From Zygnema cylindricum (Eukaryota; Streptophyta; Zygnematophyceae; Zygnematales; Zygnemataceae), in the NCBI GenBank assembly GCA_037447655.1, contig JBBHKE010001244.1, positions 164,346-226,345 on the forward strand: DNA of 62,000 bases, written 5' to 3'. Position numbers and translations under genes: made by a program. A model generated the notes under the pieces. It saw only the letters and a list, made by a program, of their open reading frames with translations. It was not told the DNA's origin and did not search any database. Shown in pieces: positions 51,831 through 62,000 of this stretch; positions within the stretch are counted from its first letter, which is position 1, and each line of letters opens with the position of its first letter.

Positions 51831-52325
51831 ACACCACGAATCGTAATTATAGTAAATTACTCTAAGGGTGGTGTTCCATCAAACGAAAAGTGAGGTTGTT
51901 TACATAAATCTGGACCTATCCGTACTATGCCATACCTCTTATTTTGTTTTTATACGCAAACAACATTACATAAAATCTTGCCAATATTCTCTAAAGGTCT
52001 CGGAGGTAACAATGACCATTGGATGTTTTTTCGCGAAGCATTCGCGTCGAAAGTTTTTGTAAATGGTGATGTACCTCGAGGAGGTACATCACCATTTACA
52101 TAAAAAACTAAGCCGCGACACGTTGGATAATGAATGTACGTGTCAGGATGGCAACCAACAGGATATCGAAAAATTTCGCACATGATATATGTATTCAAAA
52201 ATTCAACGGAAATCATGAAAGTGATATCGTAACGAGTTTTCGTCGCGCTATTTTTGTTACCGGGCATTCGTCACACTATTTGTGGAAACACTCATTCTTC
52301 ACACGAAAAAGGAGAAACCTTAAAA
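51831..52325 (+). mobile_element. Repeat element D, copy 2, preceded by a MITE terminus
   Basis: A 40-base MITE terminal piece (CACCACGAATCGTAATTATAG) at 51832 leads into AAGGGTGGTGTTCCATC. The rest matches 20895-21345 inverted. The palindrome is at 52058-52100. Confidence 0.6.
52058..52100. repeat. 43-bp hairpin of element D copy 2
   Basis: Two perfect 20-base arms (52058-52077 and 52081-52100) flank a GAG spacer. Compared with 21122-21163 the arms carry A and T in place of T and A at the sixth pair, so the pairing is kept. Confidence 0.9.
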
Positions 52326-52403
52326 AGAATGACCTGCATCAGACAAACGTTTGCGAAAAGTACAAAATTTGTATGGTACAATGCCCTGCTCCGCACGTAC
52401 ATG

Positions 52404-53243
52404 TAGTGTTGGGTATCGAGGACCACTAGCCGATATTCGATGTGTAACAAATTTTAGGTACCCGAAAATCGATATATCGCCTCGATATATCATTTATCGA
52501 AATATCGCGATATTTAGCCAATATATCGTCGATATATCGTATCGCCAATATATTGAGGCATTTAAAAAAAATAAAAAATCACAGGTCTCCAACGTCACGT
52601 GCCTTCGGACAAGGTGACCGTAAAATCTTTGCCGAAAAGAAATATGGTTTTTTCCTAAAGGTTAGCAGAGTGAAGGAGATCTTTGAGGTACATTGACGCG
52701 GTACACTTGCGAAGTACAGGTACATAATACGCAAATACGGATTTCCATACCAAAATGGTCAGTTCTCAAATCTTTGACGATTTTAGAGATTATATCGTCA
52801 ACTTACAATGAACCACTCAAATCAAAACACGTATGTAAAAACTTGTTTACAGAAGATACGCGATGTTAACCGAGGCCTCTGTAATAGATAAAAAAAATTG
52901 TTGTCCGTACTATTACAAAGACCTCCAAATGTAACCATACCCTAAATAAATAATCATATGAATTACAAAATTTGTACATTTTTGTCGGTTACATTTTGCG
53001 ACGTCTAACGTTAAGTCACGTAACGTAAATCACGTCGTACGTGGCGTATCAGACAATTTGTTTTTTTCGCAAAAATAACATATTATATTAAAATATTAAA
53101 TATTAAATTTTAAAAAAAATACTATATATCGCGATCATTTATGTTGGTCTCGGTACGATATATCGAAGAGTTTGCTCGCTCGATATTCGATATATTGAAT
53201 ATCGAAATTATCGCGATATGAATATACCCGATACCCAACACTA
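52404..53243. mobile_element. Non-autonomous hAT-like element, copy 3
   Basis: The termini TAGTGTTGGGTATCG and CGATACCCAACACTA are perfect inverted repeats, flanked by the exact octamer CGTACATG (52396-52403 and 53244-53251). The 840-bp interior has ATATCG-rich ends and an AT-rich middle without a transposase frame. Confidence 0.92.
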
Positions 53244-53454
53244 CGTACATGGCATGCAAATGACGATTTCGAGTTGAAGTTGGTCGGTGTCAAAAATATT
53301 TGACGATTTTCAATATACGATCTTATCTTACGTGGTACCACTCATTTATGAGCACGTGGATTACAGACCATGTGCGAAAGAACAGCGTTAAAAATGTAGC
53401 ATTCTCCAATGTTGTTCGTACGATTACAAAATTTCCTGATGGTACGCCACCCTA

Positions 53455-53919
53455 ATTCGTTCGTCAAAATTTCGACTCTATCACATGAAATATAGTAAAT
53501 GATTCTAATGTTTTCATTACTCTATTCAAGGTAAAGTTTAATTAGCGTTTTTACTTATAATATAGGTTCGTTCTAAATAGTGTGGGTACAAACGACCTGC
53601 GACCGGCAAAATTGTACTTTATTAAGTAAAAAAGTACAAATAATGATTTAATACAGGCCGTTTTCATGTAACTGCGTTTTAACAAACCGCGTAGTGCAAA
53701 CGTCATATTGACGATAAACTGTACGTTTTGCCAAATTCTGTACGAATACCTTATTTACAATAGAGGTTATTAGCTTGCCAAATTAGAGTACTTAAATAAA
53801 TTAGAGCAAACGTCATAGTTGAAACAACTCCATCACATAAATTAGCGTTCATTACTCTAATTTTATTTTTTAGTTTTTAAACTTTAATTGTTTCATTACT
53901 CTAATTACGATTCGCGGTG
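53455..53919 (-). mobile_element. MITE, copy M5
   Basis: The sequence follows M4 in the same orientation, from CTAATTCGTTCGTC to the terminus GATTCGCGGTG at 53919. It abuts the next hAT-like terminus with no spacer. Confidence 0.65.
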
Positions 53920-54420
53920 TAGTGTTGGGTATCGAGGACCTTTTTTCGATATTCGATATAAATCAAATTTCAAGTACCCGATAATCGATATATTGAAAAC
54001 CAAATTATCGCGATATATCACCGACATATTGCCAATATGTCGTATCCCCGATATATCGAGGCATTAAAAAAAAAACATTTTTTCCCCGATTTTTTTTTTC
54101 AAACCCCCCCCCCCCCCCCCCCCCCCACTTAGAGCGCGCGGGGGGGGGGTATCTGTTCAATTCTCCGTACAAATTTCCGTACTAATACTGTACGGACACT
54201 GGAAGTGGGTCGCGATGATAATACTGCCAAATCGCCGTACCTTTCAAGTTCCAAGATGACGCAAAATGTATTTGAGTTTTTGCCCATTTTTCGTACGGCG
54301 TAATATTTTCAAGTTGGAAGTCCCATTTTTTGTGTAAACGACGGAAAAAAATCCTTACTTGAACACATGAGGACACGCCCTAAGGGTTAGAGCAATGGCG
54401 TCTCTGATATATATATTTTT
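53920..54420. mobile_element. One-ended hAT-like element, copy 4
   Basis: It starts TAGTGTTGGGTATCGAGGACC with ATATCG-rich sequence up to about 54060. No right terminus was found before MITE M6, so the element is probably truncated; the end given is an estimate. It contains the C-run/G-run pair at 54104-54148. Confidence 0.55.
54104..54148. repeat. Poly-C / poly-G inverted homopolymer pair
   Basis: A C-run of 23 (54104-54126) and a G-run of 9 (54140-54148) flank ACTTAGAGCGCGC. The arrangement is like 3081-3147 in another hAT-like copy. Confidence 0.8.
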
Positions 54421-54528
54421 TGAACAATGGCGGTACAGCCTTCAGTATGAACAGCCTCAGTTTTTCGCTAATGGAAGTCTGCCTAAGGACCGAGCTTGCT
54501 AGACGACAACACATACCGAAAGTACACT

Positions 54529-55143
54529 ATACCGCGAATCGTTATTAGAGTAATGAAAAAATTAGAGTAAAAAAGCCAAAAAAAACAATTAGAGTAATGA
54601 ACTCTTATTTATGTGATAGAACTTTTTCACAGAAGAAGTTTACTCTAATTTATTTAAGTACTCTATATTGGGTTATGTCGGCTATAATTATCCGTGCTGA
54701 AATTATGAACACTAAATTACGTAGAAGTACAAAATCTGTCAGTCTGTATAGTTTTGACGAAATTATGACGTCAATATTATTTGTCGCGCTGAATGTCAGT
54801 TAATGTTCACACAGACGACGATGCTGTCGACGGACGAGAGTTATACGAACGGCTTTTTTTCGATGTGATTGATTTTCGTTTAGTGCGATTTCACGTGCGA
54901 ACGCGATTCTATTAAATCGTTATTTGTACCTTTTTACTTAAAAAAGTACAATTTTGCACGGTCGAACGTCGTCCGTACTCCACGCTATTTAAACCGAACC
55001 TATTTTACAATTTTTTACGCTTATTACACTTACCTAAATTAGAATAATGAAAAGATTAGAATCGTTTACTTTATTTGATGCCATTGAGTCGAAATTTCGA
55101 GCGACCGAATTAGAGTAATTTACTCTAATTACGATTCGCGGTG
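54529..55143 (+). mobile_element. MITE, copy M6
   Basis: It is bounded by TACCGCGAATCGTTATTAGAG and GATTCGCGGTG, followed by TA. Its length of about 615 bp equals M1. It shares all interior landmarks of the family. Confidence 0.75.
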
Positions 55144-56030
55144 TAGTTTCCTTGGGAGACTAGCTAGACATTGGACGTGTAAAATAATTACACGTGGAAA
55201 TCTCACGTTCAATTCACGATGGATGTCAGATAAGAACCTTACATGTGGCATACGCCACGCGCCTTCGGACAGGCGGGAATCAAATCCAATGAAAACCACC
55301 AAAAAATATTTGTTGAACAATGTGTCGTGAGTCCGTGACGCCTCCTCCACCATCCGTTGACATCCGGAATTTGCGGTGCCACGACGAAACATGAACGACA
55401 AAAAAACGACAAAAAGAACAAAATACGAACGTATAAGCGGTTGGATATACGGATACGAATCGTAATGTAAGGAGTCGCTTCCATACTGTACTCCTTTTCC
55501 TTCTACGATAATTTCACGAATCCGGAATATCGTCGGAACAGGCAGACGAGTCCCCCTAGTCCCCTTAGGGCCCTATGCTATTAGTCCAGCTTTTCCGGTT
55601 GTAGAATATGTACAAGATATCATACACAAAGTCGTCAATGCATTTCGTACGAGTGGGGAATCCAGACGCAAAAAATAAAGCAACCAATGGGAGGATTGAA
55701 GGTTATAGCAAGGGACAAAAGAAAATCCAGAAAGAGTCGTTAAAAATCGACGCTTCAGGATGACGTCAAATATCCGGGTTACCGTTGGCCTGTTTCGAAA
55801 TCATTCACTATAGTTCAGTACAGTAAAACTTTTGCTTTGGGACATTTTTTGTAAAAGTTTTTCCGATAAAATTTCCGAAAAAAAATTGTCGTCGCACGGA
55901 AATCCGCACATAATTCGAACGTCCCTCTGTTGCGGTCGCCAGAAAGCATAGTTGTTCAAAACGCATTTTACGCACGATTCAAACACGCGTACAATATGTA
56001 GAAACTGGAGAGGTCGATTTGAACAACTCG
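55144..56030. other. Intergenic DNA without recognised features
   Basis: No gene, RNA or firm repeat was recognised. Small frames here are short and domain-free. Confidence 0.4.
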
Positions 56031-56039
56031 TAGAAATCG

Positions 56040-56720
56040 TTAATGAATTTATGTCCGTACAATTCGGTACATGAAAAAATTGAATTGAACATGTACCGTT
56101 GTTTGGGCGTTGACCGTTAAACGAGCGGTAGAAAAAATAAATTATTTATATACCTATCACACCCACAGCGTGAATTGGAACATCTACATCAATTGGTTTC
56201 CAACGACATCTCTCATGGCAGTGTAGTTTAAGAATCTGCAAGACCAGGTTCGAAGCCTGGACAAAGGAAGGCTTCCTTTCTGTCAGAATAATATTGTCGT
56301 GGCGTTAGTAATGGCGTCTTCCTTCAAGATTAGCTTTCAAGTTTTCATGGCGGCTTATTTTCAAAAATTTGAAAAAGATATTTGTACACATTTTGAACTT
56401 ACTGCGCGCAAATAGTGTGACGCCGCAATGTCTCTTTTTGAAATTGTCCGTAAATGTACGATAAAATTTCGTACGTATCCGTGAACATTCGGTTCTGTTT
56501 ACAAAACAAAAAGTAATGATACGTGCATCGTATCTTTTCTTCAACCTCGTACAATATCCGTAAAAAACCGTAATGTTACCGTAATTTGTCTATACGTTCC
56601 CGTAAATTGCCCGTTTCAGTTTACAATAGAAGTTTTTTTGCGATTTTTTCAAAAGTCACGTACAATACGTGGAAACTTTGGAAAATATGGAAAATTTGCG
56701 CGATTTGAACAACTAGGCCA
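56040..56720 (+). repeat. Diverged relative of the candidate TRIM
   Basis: It shares with the reverse complement of 48790-49600 the segments AAATCGTTAATGAATTTATGTCCGTAC, TATCACACCCA, GGTTCGAAGCC, ATGGCGTCTTCCTTC and TTTGTACACATTTTGAACT in the same order. It includes CCAGGTTCGAAGCCTGG (56250-56266), a T-arm-like hairpin, but no full tRNA fold. Confidence 0.45.
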
Positions 56721-56967
56721 GAAAGTCATAAAGTGTTAGGTGGTAATAGGCTATAAGAATAGAAAGCTTTTTGACACGGTGTCGAGGCTCGAAAATTTAA
56801 GCACCTCGTGACTTATCATGGCAAGTCACTCTAACTCTTAGCGTCTTCACAAGACGACAAACGTTAAAAAATACGAACAACAAAAAAGGTATCTCATTTT
56901 TTGTGATGGCCCCAATTGAAAATGCGGGCGGGGTAGGTCAATTGCACACCGTTTTACGTTACAGTAC

Positions 56968-57110
56968 ACTACACCGTGAATCGCTATTAGCGTAATGAAA
57001 TAGATAGCGTAATGAAATAGATAGCGTAATGAAACAATTAGCATTGTTTACGCTAATTGGGAATTTCAGTTTTTTCCAAAAATGCTTTTATTCTAATTTA
57101 ACAATAAGGG
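56968..57110 (+). mobile_element. MITE terminal fragment, copy M9
   Basis: It begins CACCGTGAATCGCTATTAGCG and includes a tandem triplicate of TAGCGTAATGAAATAGA. It then meets AAGGGTCAAGTTCCATCAG, the same border as at 17035 and 51866. Confidence 0.55.
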
Positions 57111-58110
57111 TCAAGTTCCATCAGTCGTTTCTGTAATCGTACGGCCAACTCTACGGGCCGGGTTAGTTGATAGCCTATTCCCGCCGAAAAAAAAATCACT
57201 TCCGCAACAGACGGACGTTCGAATAAGGTACGGCTTTCCGAGCACCGACTTTGTAAATTTCGGAAGTTCTCGGAAAACCGTACAAACGAACTTCCTCAAA
57301 ATATTGCCGGATATAGTAGTAGGGTAAAAGTTACGTCTTTCTGTGAAACTGGCCAACGGTAACCCGAAAAGCTGACGTAGGAAAAAAACATCCGAACGGC
57401 TACTTCATTGTACTCGCGCGAAAAAGGTGCAGGACTTTTGAACCACCGTCGTCGTCCTTCTAACATTCATTATCTCCATCTCTCTCTCTTTCCTCCTCTC
57501 CCCCTCCTCTCTCTCTCTCTCTCTCTCTCCCTCCCTCCCTCCCTCCCTCCCGCCAGGTTATTGCAAAACCGGATACTCTGCGATTGCCGATAACGGAAAT
57601 TATCTCCTTGCCGGACCTGCGGTAAGATTTATGCATCTCTTAGTTTTCATTTAATTATCGATTTTTTGTTGTTTCTCACTTGTTTGTTAATTTTTTTTTA
57701 CCTTTTTTTTATTATTATTTCTTTGTTTATTTATTTTTAGAGTCGTCATTGTCCACTTATCGGATACCAAAATTGCTCTCTTTGCTGGATCTGCTGTGAT
57801 TTGTTTTTTTTTGTTTTTTTCCTTTTCTTTTCTTGTATGTATTTATTTTTGAGGGGGGCCTGGCTTTAATTTTTGTCGTCTCTCCTTCTCTCTCCCTCTC
57901 TCTTTCTCTCTCTCTCAGGCATTTTCTGCCGTCAATCTTATTTTTGCCGGAATTTTACTTTTCTCCTCATATAAGGTGTGTTTTTTTTTCCGTTTTCTTT
58001 TTCATGCAATTAGTATTAGTACAATTTGTATAATAAGTATTTTTACAGTTATTAGTCTGTCTAATTAGTGTTAGTACAGTTATTAAATAATTAGTATTAG
58101 TACTCATAGG
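57111..58110. repeat. Low-complexity CT- and T-rich DNA
   Basis: CT microsatellites lie at 57478-57550 and 57884-57920, with T-rich sequence between them. A 61-codon and a 66-codon frame reflect the repeat composition. No gene was recognised. Confidence 0.6.
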
Positions 58111-58164
58111 AAGGATACATTGCTAATAACTGTACTAACACTAATTATAAAGACTAAAAACTGT

Positions 58165-58352
58165 ACTTTGACTCAATTTTTGGCTCATTTTTTGGCTCAG
58201 TTTTTGTCTCAGTTTTTGGCTCAGTTTATTGCTCAGTTTATTGTTCAGTTTTTTGTTCAGTTTTTTGTTAAGTTTTTGTTACGTTTTTGCCTCAGTTTTT
58301 GGCTCAGTTTTTGGCTCAGTTTTTGGCTCAGTGTTTGACTCAGTTTTTCGAA
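58165..58352. repeat. 12-bp tandem repeat TTTTTGGCTCAG
   Basis: About fifteen units of TTTTTGGCTCAG with variants (GTCTCAG, TTGCTCAG, TTGTTCAG) run in tandem. The 72-codon frame is its translation and is not a gene. Confidence 0.85.
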
Positions 58353-59382
58353 AACAAAAAGAAGTATTAAAGTAATCATCATATTTTATGTATCAAACAA
58401 TATAAAAAATAATGCGTGTTTGTAGTGTTAGTCGGCCATCGAGCTGATTATGATGTTGTTCCAACCTTTTATGTCTTTGGACTAAGTTGGTCGATCCCTT
58501 GTTAAGTCTGATGGTTTTGTTTTTCTTATTATTTCTTTGTTATGTTTACATTGGTTTTTTTGTTTGTTGTTATGTGAACAAGGTTGTATTGTGGTTATTT
58601 ATTTTGTTTGTCTTCTTTTTTGTTCGCTTCTTTTGTAATATTATGTATTGATAAAAAAAATAAAATAAATTTTTTTTAATATCTTAATATAAAATAAACA
58701 AAAACGATATACGAAACGCGAAATAAATCATCCACTTGGCTTCGTCATTTTCCTCTACATACATGAACCCTTTGCGCCATGGATGTTGATAGCAAATAAT
58801 TAATAAACCCGTAACATACGAGTATTTAGCGTAAAATTGTCTTTTTCATGAAATATACCTATTATATGTTAACTTATGTCGTGTGATACGATTTAGTATG
58901 TCGTTTCATTTCTTCGTGTCGTTTCAGTGGTTGATTGTGCCCCCATGTAGTTTTCATTTATCATACATTTTTTTGGTTTCAATTGACTGTTGACTATCAT
59001 TGACAAAGTGTCGATTCAACTACACTTATTAGAGGAATTCTACAGTGTAATTTCAGTTCATGCCTCATTTGTTTTTGTCGTTTCAGCTTATTTCCACGTT
59101 AAATAGTCTATTCTTATTTTGCATGGGGTTCCTAAATTGTATACAATGATTTATTTCTGCCGACAGATTGAAATTAACAGTCGCGACGTTATATAGTGTT
59201 GGCCGTTACGTTACACGTTAATCGTTTCTCCTTTTTTCGTAAGTTCGCTTTAGCCATTACGTTTTTCAAACAAATCGATAACGATTTCGGGTACAATATG
59301 GTACAATACCATGTACAATGCGATAGTACAGTGCCTACCATGTACGAACATCGTACGTGACGCCAACAATGAAATTACGATA
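58353..59382. other. AT-rich intergenic DNA without recognised features
   Basis: Poly-A/T-rich with no gene or RNA recognised. Confidence 0.4.
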
Positions 59383-59886
59383 CACCGCAAATTGTAATTC
59401 GAGTAAAGAAAAAAACTAGAGTAAAAAAAGAGAAAAAAATGATAGAGTTATTAACTCTAATTTGTGTGATATAACTTTTTCAATAAGGAATTTTTATCTA
59501 ATTTGGCACGCTAATATATCTACTGTAAATAAGGTAATCGTACAGAATCTGACAAAACGTACAGTATATCGTCACTATGACGTTTGCACTACGCGGTTTG
59601 TTAAAACGCAGTTACATGATAACGGCCTGTATTAAATCATTATTTGTACCTTTTTACTTTTGACATATACCGGACTGACAGATGTTGTACGTCTACGTAA
59701 TTTAGTGTTATAATTATAGCGCACATAATTATCGCCGACATAACCCAATATAGAATACCTAACTAAACTAGAGTAGACTTCATAGTTGAAAAATATCTAT
59801 CACCTAAAATAGAGTACATTACTCTAATTGTTTTTTTTTGTGTTTTTACTCTAATTTTTTCATTACTCTAATTACGATTCGCGGTG
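59383..59886 (-). mobile_element. MITE, copy M7
   Basis: It runs from CACCGCAAATTGTAATTCGAG to GATTCGCGGTG and is followed by TA. A further terminal piece (ACTTACGATTCGCGGTGTAG) follows to 59920. Both interior orientations are mixed, which suggests rearrangement. Confidence 0.6.
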
Positions 59887-60195
59887 TAGCGTTTATAACT
59901 CTACTTACGATTCGCGGTGTAGTGTACGGATGTTGAGACGTCACGCTAACACTGAAATTACGGTAACGCAGATATTGAAAACACGACAACGTGGCGTGAT
60001 GTGACGGGATCGCACGAGCATAAATTAAAAGTACGATTTCGTACGTTACTCAACCGGTATTGATAACACGACATTTTGGCGTGACGTCAAATTTGTCCCG
60101 TTCATCATACCATTACAGCCACGCGAAATACAATAAATAGAAACGTACCACGTGTCTCTTTTCATTACATCGAAATTGGAACATGACAAAGCCAA

Positions 60196-60350
60196 TCACA
60201 ACTCAAATCACTCAACGGCTCACGATCTTATACAGAAACAATCGACGAACAATTATCGTTGTCACCAGAGACGCCAATCAAAACTCAAATCACTCAACGG
60301 CTCAAGATCTAGCACAAAAACAATCAACAATCAATTTTCGTTGTCACCAG
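60196..60350. repeat. Tandem duplication, about 74-bp unit
   Basis: ACTCAAATCACTCAACGGCTCA and CGTTGTCACCAGAGACG each occur twice, 74 bases or so apart. Confidence 0.85.
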
Positions 60351-60417
60351 AGACGAAGGCGACTACAATGCTTTCCCCTTTTAGAAAAAGGGCAAAGCAA
60401 AAAACCGAACTGGTCGA

Positions 60418-60538
60418 TAGGAGGGACCAAATAGAATGGAGGGACCAAATAAAATGGACATAAGGACAAGTGACGTCGATAGGAGGGACCAAATAGAATG
60501 GAGGGACCAAATAAAATGGACAAAAGGACAAGTGACGA
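60418..60538. repeat. Tandem duplication, 63-bp unit
   Basis: ATAGGAGGGACCAAATAGAATGG to AGGACAAGTGACG is repeated once. Each unit also holds an internal near-repeat GGAGGGACCAAATA. Open frames across it are not convincing genes. Confidence 0.85.
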
Positions 60539-60624
60539 GAAGAAAGAGCTGTACTTTAGCGATGGAGCAGAGGAGAATAGGGGGACGAAGGGAAGAGACG
60601 TCCCGGTAAATTTGAAAAAATGCA

Positions 60625-60860
60625 GGTTTGTTTTCGCGCCTATGTTTGATGACGTCGAAGCGTGTGACGTGTCACGTGACACCTTCAATCGGAGTTACGT
60701 GCTAACATTTTGGTGTGAACAAGACCCGTTTTCCGATGACTTTTCGGAAAATCATCGGAATGGGCAAAAAGTTACAAATGCTCCGGTGGGTATAGGCTAT
60801 GAGGGCAAGGTTCCATTAGGGGAAAAATGCCAATTTTTACTGAAAGTCGTACTGTTTCGT
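60625..60860. repeat. Dispersed repeat shared with 49950-50045
   Basis: The GGTTTGTTTTCGCGCCTATG to GACGTCGAAGCGTGT segment, and later CCGGTGGGTATAGGCTATGA, match 49950-50045 inverted. At that other site a LINE adjoins the repeat. The border CAAGGTTCCATTAGG recalls the AAGTTCCAT borders elsewhere. Confidence 0.6.
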
Positions 60861-61199
60861 ACATTGCCGTACAAAAAAAAAAAATTGTCAGAAAAGCAAG
60901 CCTACTGAATGACGGATTTTATTCTCCACGTTTATGGGTGTAAACGTGGACCATCAGATGCCAAATCAGATACGCCATCGTCTGACACTTTCAGTTCGGA
61001 AAAAGTGACCCGGAGTAGGTCAATTTTCAGCGCCTGAACGAATACCATTGTGCCTCGTGGAAAAGTGAACCAATTTCCACGACGAACGCGCGACCTCGTG
61101 GGTACACGTCGCATATTATGCCTTGGAGGATGCAATGTCACCCACCGACATCATCCTCCTGTGACGCTCCCCCCTTCAAAAATGTTTGGTTTGATTTTT

Positions 61200-61540
61200 T
61201 TTTAGGGTTTCGCTGTTTGCCGTGCGCGTTTCTCTCTCGTTTATAATCCTTTCGTACTTTGCGCGCTTTTTTGCTAACCTGTTTTTAAATTTTTTTAAAG
61301 TTCACAATTTTGCCACTCCTTTTTGATAATCCGTTTTTGAAATTTTACCCACTGGTTCAAATACGAACCATAATTTTAGAGCACTTTTTAGGGTTTGAAC
61401 AGCAAAGTGTAGCACTTCCCACCGATTTATTAGTTTTTTTTAAATAGGTTATTTGCCTATATAAGTAGGTGAATATGGAATCCATCATTCAACCAAACCA
61501 CATATGTATTTTCATTGTATATTTAATTTAGATTTTCATT
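61200..61540. other. Possible promoter-like stretch before the right-edge tandem array
   Basis: TATATAAG at 61459-61466 is followed by an ATG at 61475 and a T-rich stretch ending TTTTCAG at 61540-61546, which could be a splice acceptor. It could be the 5' end of a gene that extends past the window, but no conserved protein supports this. Confidence 0.25.
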
Positions 61541-61546
61541 TTCAGA

Positions 61547-62000
61547 CAGCACTTGACAGGTGCTGCAACTGTTCAGACAGCTGCTGCTGCTGGGCAGACA
61601 GCTGGTACTACTGTTCAGACAGCTGCTGTTGTTGGGCAGACAACTCCTGTTGTTGGGCAGACAGTTGCTGTTGTTGGGCAGACAGTTGCTACTGCTGGGC
61701 AGACAGCTGCTGCTACTTTTCAGACAGTTGCTGTTGTTGGGCAGACAGCTGCTACTACTGTTCAGACAGCTGCTGTTGTTGGGCAGAAAACTGCTGTTGT
61801 TGGGCAGACAACTGCTATTGTTGGGCAGACAGTTGCTGCTGCTGGGCAGACAGCTGCTGCTACTGTTCTGACAGTTGCTGTGTTGGGCAGACAGCTGCTG
61901 CTACTGTTCTGACAGTTGCTGTGTTGGGCAGACAGCTGCTGCTACTGTTCTGACAGTTGCTGTGTTGGGCAGACAGCTGCTGCTACTGCTGTTGCTGGTG
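61547..62000 (+). repeat. Coding-like 21/42-bp then 41-bp tandem array at the window edge
   Basis: Units of the form GCTGTTGTTGGGCAGACAGTT (21 bp) and 42-bp doublets run from about 61555 to 61860. They are followed by exact 41-bp units (TACTGTTCTGACAG... at 61861, 61902 and 61943) to the end of the window. All three + frames stay open in the first part: Ala/Val/Gln/Thr-rich, Leu/Arg-rich and Cys/Trp-rich. The array may continue beyond the window. Confidence 0.85.

Noticed and set aside
56221-56270. Possible tRNA gene with CCAGGTTCGAAGCCTGG
   Set aside because: Only the T-arm is convincing; no acceptor stem, anticodon arm or D-arm pairs properly. It is better seen as part of a repeat with a tRNA-like segment.

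Overview
This window is nuclear DNA of a plant, probably a non-seed land plant or close streptophyte relative with a repeat-rich genome; no species call is attempted. The evidence is a two-exon importin beta-1 gene whose 870-residue product follows the plant KPNB1 family from end to end, Ty1/copia elements of plant type, and GT-AG introns. Most of the window is transposon-derived. A 10-base run of N (47772-47781) marks an assembly gap.

Only two host genes are convincing. Importin beta-1 (+ strand, 23274-26436) is one 2.4 kb exon plus a short last exon. The second gene (- strand, 44759 down to 35761) is a seven-exon model whose splice phases all agree. It encodes about 1612 residues: an N-terminal C3HC4 RING of Polycomb/DRIP type, a short coiled coil and poly-Q tract, a Trp-rich module resembling a methyl-CpG-binding fold, and a long disordered tail with two EAR-type co-repressor motifs.

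Layout: 1-1480, nested copia LTR and gag remnants. 1481-7982, AT-rich DNA with a hAT-like element, a dispersed repeat pair, a 0.9 kb polypyrimidine tract and a 0.3 kb polypurine tract. 7983-14416, a full-length copia element with 1042-bp LTRs and a perfect 5-bp target duplication. 14417-17413, hairpin repeats and TA-flanked MITEs. 17414-20880, a broken LINE split by a hAT-like element with a perfect 8-bp target duplication. 20890-22507, an element with a conserved palindrome, then MITEs. 22508-26800, importin. 27690-34840, eroded LINE and copia relics, including a near-1 kb LTR palindrome. 35500-44760, the RING gene. 45334-47771, nested copia remnants up to the gap. 47782-62000, tandem repeats, a possible TRIM, a second LINE 3' half, more hAT-like elements and MITEs, and a coding-like tandem array at the right edge.

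The most informative signals are a copia primer-binding site matching the anticodon arm of initiator Met-tRNA (half-tRNA priming) seen in three separate elements, the RING/MBD-like/EAR protein, a hAT-like family filled with ATATCG motifs, a palindrome conserved by compensatory change, and LINEs that appear to carry a restriction-like endonuclease.
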